Below, in pieces: positions 48,968-56,640 of a stretch of 64,000 nt of DNA (position 1 is its first letter; the number at the start of each line of letters is the position of its first letter). This stretch comes from E44-bin88 sp034419075 (GTDB lineage: Bacteria > Chloroflexota > Dehalococcoidia > Dehalococcoidales > BS750m-G39). Under the pieces are notes generated by a model that was not told the DNA's origin, did no database searches, and saw only the letters and a program-made list of their open reading frames with translations. The stretch lies in assembly GCA_034419075.1 (NCBI GenBank), contig DAOULR010000007.1:164068-228067 (forward strand). The letters are read 5' to 3'. Made by a program: the position numbers and the translations under genes.

Positions 48968-49883
48968 TCGCCCTCTCCTTAAGCGCGGCGTAATCAGCGG
49001 TCACCCGCTTTTGTATCTTCGCTAATATGTCCTCGGATAGATGCCGGAACCTTCCTTGCAGCTTAGTGTAGTCGGTGACGGGCCTTAGCTCGGGGAAATC
49101 AAAGTTCAGCTTGTATTTTCCGTTTTCTACCTCGTAGAGGGGGAAAATGCCCGTCTCCACCGCCAACCGCCCTATCCTGACCGTTAAATCGGTTGGGCAC
49201 CGCCAGCCAGTAGGACAAACGGAGAGTATATGAACATAGGCAGGACCAGGGGTCGTTGCCCCCTTCTCCACCTTCTCAATCATGTCGAAGGGGTAGCTGG
49301 GACAGGCAGTAGCCACATAGGGAATGTTGTGGGCAGTGGCGATAGCGGGCATATTCTTCTTCCAGCTGAACTGGCCGATGCTCTGTTTGCCCACGGGAGA
49401 GGTGGTAGTAGCCGCACCGTAGGGGGTGGCTGAAGAGCGCTGTATCCCGGTGTTCATATAGGCCTCGTTGTCGAAGCAGATATAGAGGAAATTATGCCCT
49501 CTTTCCATAGCCCCCGAAAGTGCCTGGAGACCGATATCGCTGGTGCCGCCGTCGCCAGCCATAGCCACTACTTTTATATTCTGCTGGGCTATCCTGCCCT
49601 TCTTCATCAGCATCTTTAAGCCTGATTCAATACCCGAAGCCACCGCGGCGCTGTTCTCAAATAATGTATGAATCCAGGGCACCTTCCAGGATGTAGTGGG
49701 CAACGGTGAGGAGACTATCTCCATACAGCCGGTGGCGTTGGCGATAATGGTATTCTGTCCCAGCGCCTTACAGGCCAGCCTGACCGCCAGCGCTTCACCG
49801 CAGCCGATACAAGCACGATGGCCAGGGACAAAGGTATCCTTTTTAGGTACCAGTCTGGGAACATAGACGTTATAGTTCTGCAT
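48951..49883 (-). CDS. porB: Pyruvate/2-oxoacid:ferredoxin oxidoreductase, beta subunit
   Basis: A 310-residue thiamine diphosphate-binding subunit. It has the cluster-binding CIGCGEALAVRLACKAL, GCMEIVSSPLPTTSW and the ThDP/Mg motif GDGGTSDIGLQALSGAMERG ending in DNEAYMNTGIQRSSATP, a hallmark of pyruvate-type enzymes. A late Cys-rich SVCPTGWRCP completes the 4Fe-4S site. The enzyme splits pyruvate to acetyl-CoA, CO2 and reduced ferredoxin, or runs in reverse. It shares one base with the end of porA and 17 bp with nuoE. Confidence 0.94.
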   Translation of the reverse strand: MQNYNVYVPRLVPKKDTFVPGHRACIGCGEALAVRLACKALGQNTIIANATGCMEIVSSPLPTTSWKVPWIHTLFENSAAVASGIESGLKMLMKKGRIAQQNIKVVAMAGDGGTSDIGLQALSGAMERGHNFLYICFDNEAYMNTGIQRSSATPYGAATTTSPVGKQSIGQFSWKKNMPAIATAHNIPYVATACPSYPFDMIEKVEKGATTPGPAYVHILSVCPTGWRCPTDLTVRIGRLAVETGIFPLYEVENGKYKLNFDFPELRPVTDYTKLQGRFRHLSEDILAKIQKRVTADYAALKERASADQK

Positions 49884-51058
49884 CAGTCCCTCACCCCGAA
49901 TATCTCAAACTCGTTGGGGCTGCCCTTCTGTGCGATGGTAATACCCTTATTTATTATCGCCTCGAAGCCGGAGGGGGTAATGTCCCTGCCTCCTATCCCG
50001 GCCACGAAGCTGACTATCTTCGGTTTCTTGGCTTCGCCGTAGAGAGCCGACCTCACCTCGGAGCAGACAGGCCCACCAGGCCCGCCAAAGGAGAGTGCCC
50101 TGTCGACGACGATGAGAGTATCGGCGCCTTTGACCGCCTGGCGGAACTCTTCGAAGGGGAAGGGGCGCCAGAGGCGGATTCTGACCAGGCCTATCTTTTT
50201 GCCCTCGGCTCTCAACTTATCAACTACCGTCATCGCTGTCTCGCTGAAGCTGCCCATAGTCAGCAGCAGTGTCTCGGCGCCCTCGGTTTTATAGCTTTCC
50301 ACCGGTGCGTAATGGCGACCAAAAGCCTTGCCGAACTCCTGCCAGGTCTTTAAGATTACCTCTTTGGAGGCCCTCAGGTTGACTTCCTGTGCCCATTTGG
50401 CCTCGGGGTAGAGGACGGGTGGGGCAAAGTCCCCCATGGTGACTGGTTTGTCGGGGTGGAGAGGCAAAGGATATTTGTTGGGCGGCAGAAATTTGTCAAC
50501 GGCGTCTTGTTCGGGGAAGACTATGGGTTCGATAACGTGAGAGAGGTGGAAGCCATCGAGGTGAACCATAACCGGCAGTAGAACCTTGCGGTCTTCGGCG
50601 ATACGGAAGGCGCAGAGGACGTTGTCTACTACTTCCTGCCCGTTTTCAGTAAAGAGCTGTATCCAGCCGGTATCGCGCACGGCCATGGCGTCGGAGTGGT
50701 CGCCCCAGACGCTCAAGGGCGACGATAGTGCCCGGTTAGCCACCGTCATCACCACAGGCAGGCGCATTGAAGAGGCGACATACAATACCTCATGCATGAG
50801 CTCCAGCCCCTGGCCGGCAGTAGCGGTGAAGGTGCGGGCACCGGTAGCCGCCGAGCCGAGGCAGGCGCTCATCGCCGAATGCTCCGACTCAACGGGAATA
50901 TAGGCAGCATCCAGCTCACCGTCGGCGACCAGCTCGGCCAGATGTTCAACGATGTGGGTCTGGGGGGTAATGGGATAGGCGGCGACGACATCGGCGTTAG
51001 CTAGTTTAACCGCCTCGCCAACGGCTACTGATACCTCCATCCCCATTTTCTTGACCAC
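49883..51058 (-). CDS. porA: Pyruvate/2-oxoacid:ferredoxin oxidoreductase, alpha subunit
   Basis: A 391-residue alpha subunit with the pyrimidine-binding domain. AAYPITPQTHIVEHLAELV, ESEHSAMSACLGSAATGART, TATAGQGLELMHEVLY and ANRALSSPLSVWGDHSD are conserved with PorA; the transketolase-C-like end contains VDRALSFGGPGGP. It works in the heterotetramer with porB, porD and porG and is separate, as in archaeal and Dehalococcoides-type PORs. It overlaps the neighbouring subunit genes by one base on each side, showing a single transcription and translation unit. Confidence 0.94.
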   Translation of the reverse strand: MVKKMGMEVSVAVGEAVKLANADVVAAYPITPQTHIVEHLAELVADGELDAAYIPVESEHSAMSACLGSAATGARTFTATAGQGLELMHEVLYVASSMRLPVVMTVANRALSSPLSVWGDHSDAMAVRDTGWIQLFTENGQEVVDNVLCAFRIAEDRKVLLPVMVHLDGFHLSHVIEPIVFPEQDAVDKFLPPNKYPLPLHPDKPVTMGDFAPPVLYPEAKWAQEVNLRASKEVILKTWQEFGKAFGRHYAPVESYKTEGAETLLLTMGSFSETAMTVVDKLRAEGKKIGLVRIRLWRPFPFEEFRQAVKGADTLIVVDRALSFGGPGGPVCSEVRSALYGEAKKPKIVSFVAGIGGRDITPSGFEAIINKGITIAQKGSPNEFEIFGVRD

Positions 51059-51351
51059 TATTCCTCCTCCTCAACCATGGTTATCACTCTAGTCGGGCAC
51101 TCGCGGGCACAGATGCCGCACCCCTTGCAGTAGAAGACGTTGGCCTCGAAATAGCCGTCGTCATTTTGCTCAATACAACCCTCGGGACAGTAAATCTGGC
51201 AAAGTCCGCACTTAATACACTTGGCGAAGTCATAGGTGGTATGCTGTGAGCGCCAGTCGCCCGTCTTGTATTGGGCAGCGTTTCCCGGTTCGGTGACGAT
51301 AGCACCGATTTCCAGGTCTCTCCAGGTTAATTCGCCTTCAGACTTAGCCAA
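51058..51351 (-). CDS. porD: 2-oxoacid:ferredoxin oxidoreductase, delta (ferredoxin-like) subunit
   Basis: A 97-residue protein with two 4Fe-4S motifs, CIKCGLCQIYCPEGCI and CKGCGICARECPTRVI, and the N-terminal region typical of PorD (GDWRSQHTTYDFAKCIKC). It carries electrons from the ThDP site to soluble ferredoxin or, here, perhaps straight to the NuoEFG-like module. It is 4 bp downstream of porG and touches porA. Confidence 0.94.
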   Translation of the reverse strand: MAKSEGELTWRDLEIGAIVTEPGNAAQYKTGDWRSQHTTYDFAKCIKCGLCQIYCPEGCIEQNDDGYFEANVFYCKGCGICARECPTRVITMVEEEE

Positions 51352-51355
51352 TCCC

Positions 51356-51925
51356 CTACTCCTTTAGCTCCGTTTCCTGGTAAGCCCTTTTCATGGCGTT
51401 GACGTTTCTTTCCGCCAGGCGGCCGAAGCGCTTGTTTAACGGCTCGACCAGCGATTCCAGCTTCACCACGTCGGTGGCTTTGAGCAGCGCGCCGACCATA
51501 GTGGTGTTGGTAATGGGTACGCCCAGCGTCTCACGGGCGATGCCGGTGGCGTCTACCTTAGCCAGTTTGCATTTGGCCTTTAGGCTCTTCTCGATATCGG
51601 CAAATGACTTCTTGGTATTGATGATGACCATACCACCATCTTTTAAGCCCGCGGCCACATTAACGATGGTGAGCAATCCGGGGTCGAGCACCACCACCAC
51701 GTCGGGGTCGGTTATCTCGGCTCTTATCCTTATCGGCTCTTTAATGTCTATCCTGACGAAAGCCAGCACTGGCGCTCCCCTACGCTCCGGACCGAAGCTG
51801 GGGAAGGCCTGGGCAAACTTGCCTTCGCTTATGGCTGCTTGTGCCACCAGCTCAGCGGAGGTAACCGCCCCCTGTCCACCACGGCCATGCCATCTGATTT
51901 CAATAAGCTGACTTTTTGCGGTCAA
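51356..51925 (-). CDS. porG: 2-oxoacid:ferredoxin oxidoreductase, gamma subunit
   Basis: A 189-residue gamma subunit with the family start IEIRWHGRGGQGAVTSAELVAQAA, then FPSFGPERRGAPVLAFVRI and NTTMVGALLKAT. I choose the TTG at 51925, which follows GGGAGA, over an upstream in-frame start at 51979 that lies inside tRNA-Arg(CCG). It is the first gene of the porG-porD-porA-porB-nuoE-nuoF-nuoG operon. The tRNA lies 26 bp upstream, so the operon may be read through from it or use a promoter in that region. Confidence 0.93.
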   Translation of the reverse strand: MTAKSQLIEIRWHGRGGQGAVTSAELVAQAAISEGKFAQAFPSFGPERRGAPVLAFVRIDIKEPIRIRAEITDPDVVVVLDPGLLTIVNVAAGLKDGGMVIINTKKSFADIEKSLKAKCKLAKVDATGIARETLGVPITNTTMVGALLKATDVVKLESLVEPLNKRFGRLAERNVNAMKRAYQETELKE

Positions 51926-51950
51926 TGTATTGTCTCCCAGATACACAAAG

Positions 51951-52022
51951 CGCCCCTGGAGCGACTCGAACGCTCGCACCCAGCTCCGGGGGCTGGTGCT
52001 CTATCCACTGAGCTACAGGGGC
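51951..52022 (-). tRNA. tRNA-Arg (anticodon CCG)
   Basis: Reverse-strand cloverleaf: acceptor GCCCCTG with CAGGGGC, D arm AGCTCAGTGGATAGAGC, anticodon stem CCAGC/GCTGG with loop CCCCGGA giving CCG, T arm GCGAG-CGTTCGAGT region. CCA is not encoded. An AT-rich stretch with TATAAT lies upstream (about 52040-52060). Confidence 0.93.
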
Positions 52023-52084
52023 GAGTACGATTCTAGAGTACGATTATATATGATAACCTATAACTCAAGAATGATGCAAATTTT

Positions 52085-52954
52085 TTAGGCTATTCCCGGC
52101 GGCGATTTCACCACCAGCACCGGTATCGGACTGTCCTCAATAATCTTCTTAGCGGTGCTGCCGAAGACCCATTTCGTCATGCCCGAGTGGCCGTGGCTGG
52201 CGATGGCGATAAGACTGACCTTCTTTTTCCTGGCGTAATCGAGGATTTCCTTGGTGACCTCGCCCGCCCTGATTTCCATCTTGAGTTCGCCCTTACCCCT
52301 CTTCAGCCGTTTGTAGACCTTGTCCAGGTATTCCTTGGCTTCCGCCTTGTATGCCTCCATCTCCTGTTCGGGAAAGAGAATGTAGTCCAGACCACCCACA
52401 GTGCGAATGTGCTGCCCTGTCGGCACCACCCCCAGCAGGATAACCTCGGCCTCCAATCTGGACTTGAGCTCCTTGACGCGGGTTATGGCGGCTTCACCGG
52501 CTTCCGAGCCGTCCAGAGGAAGCAGGATTCGGCTTATCAGATGTTTTTCCTTGGTCTGGCGCCGTTTGGTCTCCTTGATGAGCAGCAGCGGTACACCGAC
52601 GCCCTCAATCACCTTGCTGGCGACGCCCCCTGTCGCCCAGGGGACTATGCCCGAGCTTCCGTGAGAAGCCATAACAATGAGCCTTATATCGTTTTTCTCG
52701 GTGTATTTGACAATCGCCTCGGCGGGCTTTCCTGATACGACCACCGGGCTGACCCTTTTAATAACCTTTTCCGTCTGCACGGTCATTTTCTCCAGGTAAA
52801 GCTCGTGCATGTGGAGATATTCTTGCTCGGATGCCTCGCCGACATAGAGCAGGATAAGCTCGGATTTGAAGGCAGCGGCCAGCTCTTCGGCATAGGGAAG
52901 GGCCAGCTCAGCCAGGTCGGAGCCATCTAACGGGACCAGAATCTTCTTCCACAT
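52085..52954 (-). CDS. Tandem universal stress protein (two Usp domains)
   Basis: A 289-residue protein with two UspA domains (about 1-142 and 150-287). Each begins KILVPLDGSDLAELALPYAEE or ISRILLPLDGSEAGEAAI, and ends in the ATP-binding glycine motif: MASHGSSGIVPWATGGVASKVI and IASHGHSGMTKWVFGSTAKKII. The second has the full G-2x-G-9x-GST pattern. Such proteins bind ATP and respond to stress; partners are often membrane transporters. It starts 12 bp after the end of the upstream permease gene (52967-54331) on the same strand, so it may be that transporter's cytosolic partner. Confidence 0.92.
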   Translation of the reverse strand: MWKKILVPLDGSDLAELALPYAEELAAAFKSELILLYVGEASEQEYLHMHELYLEKMTVQTEKVIKRVSPVVVSGKPAEAIVKYTEKNDIRLIVMASHGSSGIVPWATGGVASKVIEGVGVPLLLIKETKRRQTKEKHLISRILLPLDGSEAGEAAITRVKELKSRLEAEVILLGVVPTGQHIRTVGGLDYILFPEQEMEAYKAEAKEYLDKVYKRLKRGKGELKMEIRAGEVTKEILDYARKKKVSLIAIASHGHSGMTKWVFGSTAKKIIEDSPIPVLVVKSPPGIA

Positions 52955-52966
52955 TTTCCACCTCCT

Positions 52967-54331
52967 CTAGGCGTATCTTATCACTAAATAGAGCCAGCAT
53001 AAGCCGACCACTATAATCATGGCCGGAATAGCGTATTTGCAGAACTTACCCCAACTGATGGGGTAGCCCTCCTTTTCAGCGATGGCAGTGCCGACAACAT
53101 TAGCCGAGGCTCCGATAGGGGTGGCGTTGCCGCCGATGTCAGTGCCCAGAGCCAGCGTCCAGGCCATTGGGTGCAGGTCTAAAGTAACCGACCGGGAAAG
53201 GTTCTGGATTACGGGGACCATGGTGGCGGCAAAAGGAATATTATCCACGATTGCCGAGGCGAAGGCGGATATCCAGAGGATAAGCGGTATTACCAGAATT
53301 AGGCTGCCGCCGGAGACACTGCCGATATAGTTGGCTAACATCTCGAGCACGCCCGTTTCCTCCAGGCCACCGACGCAGATAAACAACCCGATAAAGAAGA
53401 GCAGTGTCCGCCAGTCTATGCGGCTGACAATATGCAAGGCTTTGCGCCAGGCTGCCAGCATGGTAACCGCAGCCGCGATAACACCGATTAAAGCCATGGA
53501 TATGCCGGTTTCGGCGTGGGTGACAATGAGGGCAATCACGGCAACGAAGATGGCGGCGTTGATGCGGAAGTGAAGCGGGTCGATAATCGCCTCGCGGGGC
53601 GTGGGGTATTTAGTGGGCTCGGAGCCTTCCTGGTTCTTCTGGGAGCTGGTGAGTACCTTGCGGAAGGCGAAATAGAAGAAGGCCAGGGCAACCCCCATGC
53701 TTACCCAGGCGATGACGCCGGTATTGGCAGCGAAATCGGTAAAGTTATAGCCCAAGGCAGTGCCGATAATGATATTGGGCGGGTCACCGGACATGGTAGC
53801 GGCGCCGCCCGTATTGGCGGCAAAGATTTCGGCGATTATCATCGGCACCGGGTCGAATTTAAGCAGTCGCGCCAGCTCGATGGTGACCATGGCCAGGAAG
53901 AGGAGCACGGTGATGCTGTCAATAAACATGGAGAGGAACCCGGAGAGCAGCATAAAGACAATCAGAATGGGCACGACCTTGTAGTTGACCAGCCTGGCCA
54001 GCAGCAGGCATATCCAGCGGAAGAAGCCCACCTCCCCTAACCCCTCCACCATAATCATCATGCCGCCGATAAAGACAATGGTCTGCCAGTTGATGCCATA
54101 GGACTCGATGTGCTCCTGCCCCGGCACCCAGAAGTGGAACTGCCCTAATTGCCCCAGGTTCATGACATTAACTGCCGAATCGGGGCTTTGCATGGTAATA
54201 AGAAAGACGACTACCAGGGTGAGCCCGGCACCAATCAGGGCGGGGATGAAGCGGTGCACCCTGCCAATAATAATGGCCAGGAACATCAGGACGAAAATGG
54301 CGATGGCAAGAATCTGGCTTAGTACAAACAT
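52967..54331 (-). CDS. SLC13/ArsB/NhaD-type transporter
   Basis: A 454-residue membrane protein with about 11-12 helices, of the ion transporter superfamily that includes ArsB, NhaD and dicarboxylate carriers. Family segments are FIGGMMIMVEGLGEVGFFRW, FLSMFIDSITVLLFLAMVTIELA and MSGDPPNIIIGTALGY in the first half, and SAIVDNIPFAATMVPVI and LGTDIGGNATPIGASANVVG in the second; the last is a paired substrate/Na+ motif. The substrate cannot be separated between Na+/H+, arsenite or organic acids. The universal stress protein gene lies downstream. Confidence 0.88.
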   Translation of the reverse strand: MFVLSQILAIAIFVLMFLAIIIGRVHRFIPALIGAGLTLVVVFLITMQSPDSAVNVMNLGQLGQFHFWVPGQEHIESYGINWQTIVFIGGMMIMVEGLGEVGFFRWICLLLARLVNYKVVPILIVFMLLSGFLSMFIDSITVLLFLAMVTIELARLLKFDPVPMIIAEIFAANTGGAATMSGDPPNIIIGTALGYNFTDFAANTGVIAWVSMGVALAFFYFAFRKVLTSSQKNQEGSEPTKYPTPREAIIDPLHFRINAAIFVAVIALIVTHAETGISMALIGVIAAAVTMLAAWRKALHIVSRIDWRTLLFFIGLFICVGGLEETGVLEMLANYIGSVSGGSLILVIPLILWISAFASAIVDNIPFAATMVPVIQNLSRSVTLDLHPMAWTLALGTDIGGNATPIGASANVVGTAIAEKEGYPISWGKFCKYAIPAMIIVVGLCWLYLVIRYA

Positions 54332-54418
54332 CTACTCAAGCTTGGAAAAACGAAGAAATCAGATGAAATATTATAGCCGAAGGAGAACTGGTTCGTCAAA
54401 ACAGCTCAAAGCCAATTC

Positions 54419-55507
54419 TTAGAGCTTATGCGGTTCCGATTCGGCGATGACAAAGAGGGCGTCACCCTGCCGAATCGCGTAGTCAGACTGCGGGTTGACC
54501 ACCATTATCCTGTCCTCTTCGGGCAGGTTATAGACTACGTCACCGCTCATCTGTTTGAGCATCTCCTCGGAGTAGTCGGTCTCTATCGCCAAGAGTATTA
54601 TGTGTTTCTGAGCCAGCAGTTGCACTGCCTCAGTAAACTCTTTGCCCACCAGCTTGTCGGATATAGCACGGTCGTAGCGGTAGAACTCGCTGCCTATATT
54701 GAAGCTCAACAACTCTGACACAATGCGAGAGACGCCGTGATTTAGCGCCGAAGCCACCGCTAGGCTGCCGCCCACCTGGTCGAGGCAGATAATCTCGTCG
54801 GCGTGGGCACGTTCCAGGTGCATACGGTTCGCCGAGTTTACTATCTGGGCGCAGGTGTGGACCTTATGGTTCAGTGACTCCACTGCCAGCACCACCATCA
54901 GGGCTTCGGCGTCAGCCTCGTTAGCCCCCTTGGTAAGGTCGGTGAGTACAATGACGCTGTCAGCCTTCATTATCCCTGCCCTGACCAGGTCTTTATCCTG
55001 AGAAGGGTCGCCCTTGATAAACTCGACCCGCTCGTCTTTAAAGGGACGCCTTTCGCTGTCGGTCAGGACGACCACCCCCCTCTGCTGCCTGACATCAGCC
55101 GAAAACAGCTCGTTGATGACGCGTTCCCCCTGGAAATTCCAGCCGCAGATTATGGTATGACCGGAAAGGTTGACTTTTTTAGCCATGACTCCTCCTCTCC
55201 TCACGAATTCAACGAAGACGCTGGTGATTTTGGCGGTGATAATAACGATGACGGTAAGACTGGCTATCATACCCACGATAACGCTTATCTGGACGGCGAC
55301 GTATGTGCTTTCTATTATGCCTATCTCGCCGAAGAAGGCGGGGAGGATTTCCAGGTTGGCACTGGCGAAATCTATATCCTCGAAAGCCATGATAACCAGA
55401 GCCGAGGCGAAGTAGATAATGAGCAGCAGCAGGAGGATAGACAGGATGGGGCGGAGCATTATCTTCCGCCAGCAAAGCCACATATAATATCGGCATTTGG
55501 CTAGCAT
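54419..55507 (-). CDS. RCK (TrkA-N) domain membrane protein, channel-like
   Basis: A 362-residue protein with two N-terminal membrane helices (about 17-40 and 72-92), a loop between them, and a cytoplasmic RCK Rossmann domain (about 112-245: SGHTIICGWNFQGERVINEL, EFIKGDPSQDKDLVRAGIMKADSVIVLTD) followed by a TrkA-C-like domain. The plan is that of a two-helix potassium channel, but the loop has no TVGYG filter; it reads FFGEIGIIEST. It may be a sensor, a non-selective or anion-permeable protein or a degenerate channel like those in the Castor/Pollux group. Confidence 0.82.
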   Translation of the reverse strand: MLAKCRYYMWLCWRKIMLRPILSILLLLLIIYFASALVIMAFEDIDFASANLEILPAFFGEIGIIESTYVAVQISVIVGMIASLTVIVIITAKITSVFVEFVRRGGVMAKKVNLSGHTIICGWNFQGERVINELFSADVRQQRGVVVLTDSERRPFKDERVEFIKGDPSQDKDLVRAGIMKADSVIVLTDLTKGANEADAEALMVVLAVESLNHKVHTCAQIVNSANRMHLERAHADEIICLDQVGGSLAVASALNHGVSRIVSELLSFNIGSEFYRYDRAISDKLVGKEFTEAVQLLAQKHIILLAIETDYSEEMLKQMSGDVVYNLPEEDRIMVVNPQSDYAIRQGDALFVIAESEPHKL

Positions 55508-55566
55508 AGCACCACCTTAAAGTTCCTCCAGTATGCTACTCCAAATCAAGAACCTAATCAAGGGGT

Positions 55567-56592
55567 TTAGCCAAGACTTATGCCCGCGCGGAACAGGAAA
55601 TAGGCACCGAGAATGTAAAGCCCGATTAAAGCGGGGCTGTACCAGCTGCAAACGCGAAAGAGCTTGCGCTGCTGACGGAAGCGGAGCCCGATTATCACCA
55701 GTAGACTGGCGGTAATCGTCATCGCGGCGATGATAAGGTGCGAATTCGACACCGAGGAGAGTAGAGAGCCATCGGTATAGAAAAGGTCAGCGGCAAAGAT
55801 AATAGCGATGTTGAACATGTTGCTGCCCAGTATGTCGGCCACGGCCATATCGGTTGCCCCCAGACGTAGGGCGGCGATGGTAACCACCAGCTCCGGCATT
55901 GAGGTGCTGATAGCCAGAAAAAGGCTGCCGACAAAGCCGGTCCCCCAGCCAGTAGCCGCAGCTATGTCATCGCCGACGAAAGAGACCCATATCCCGGCGC
56001 CGATAACGGCCAGTGCCGCCAGTGTGAAGCGGAAATAGACCGTCTTCATGGGGAGATGAGCATATTTGGTCAAGGGAGTTTCTGGTGGAGTGGGGTGGCC
56101 ACGCTCATATCGGAAGAGCTGCCTAATCGCTACCAGATAAATGAGGAGAATAACGATGCTGGGAACGCCTATCCAAGCCAGCTTTACTACCGCCAGCGCT
56201 TCTCCCCACAGGATAGTGCCACCAGCAACAGCTATGAGCACTATGCCCGCCGCGGCTGAAGCTATGTGTCTTAAGCGGACATGGCTCAGGATGGGACCCT
56301 TGCGGTAGAGGAAATCAAGCAGGGCGATGAGGGTCAGGTTAAAAAGACAGCTCCCCATGAGGGTGCCCACGGCTAAATCGGGGAGGCCGACCAGGGCTAC
56401 CGAGCTTATGCTGGTAACCAGCTCCGGCACTGAGGTAATCGCCGCCAGCAGAATCAGGCCAATCCAGAGTCCGCCTAGCCCTGTTTTCTCGGCAATGGCG
56501 TCGCCGTATCTGGCCAGTTTTGTGCCTGCGAAAAGAATGATGGCCAGACAGGCAAGGTATTGCAGCCAAATCAGAATCTGAGAGCCTAGCAA
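55567..56592 (-). CDS. Sodium/calcium exchanger (CaCA family)
   Basis: A 341-residue exchanger with ten helices arranged as two inverted repeats. The alpha-1 repeat LAAITSVPELVTSISSVAL ... GTLMGSCLFN and the alpha-2 repeat LAISTSMPELVVTIAALRL ... ADILGSNMFN both have the ion-binding Glu and Ser/Asn residues. A cytoplasmic loop in the middle (about 155-175; RYERGHPTPPETPLTK) is short, as in bacterial members. It exports Ca2+ in exchange for Na+ or K+. Nearby genes also concern ion balance: the RCK protein (59 bp downstream) and the transporter at 52967. Confidence 0.92.
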   Translation of the reverse strand: MLGSQILIWLQYLACLAIILFAGTKLARYGDAIAEKTGLGGLWIGLILLAAITSVPELVTSISSVALVGLPDLAVGTLMGSCLFNLTLIALLDFLYRKGPILSHVRLRHIASAAAGIVLIAVAGGTILWGEALAVVKLAWIGVPSIVILLIYLVAIRQLFRYERGHPTPPETPLTKYAHLPMKTVYFRFTLAALAVIGAGIWVSFVGDDIAAATGWGTGFVGSLFLAISTSMPELVVTIAALRLGATDMAVADILGSNMFNIAIIFAADLFYTDGSLLSSVSNSHLIIAAMTITASLLVIIGLRFRQQRKLFRVCSWYSPALIGLYILGAYFLFRAGISLG

Positions 56593-56640
56593 TCTGCTGC
56601 TAGCATACTATATCGGGAGTCACTCCGTAAAGTGGATTCC

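Noticed and set aside
51926..51979. Start of porG at 51979
   Set aside because: It would overlap the 3' part of tRNA-Arg(CCG); the TTG at 51925 matches the family N-terminus and has a ribosome-binding site.
54419..55507. Ordinary potassium channel
   Set aside because: The pore loop lacks the TVGYG filter.
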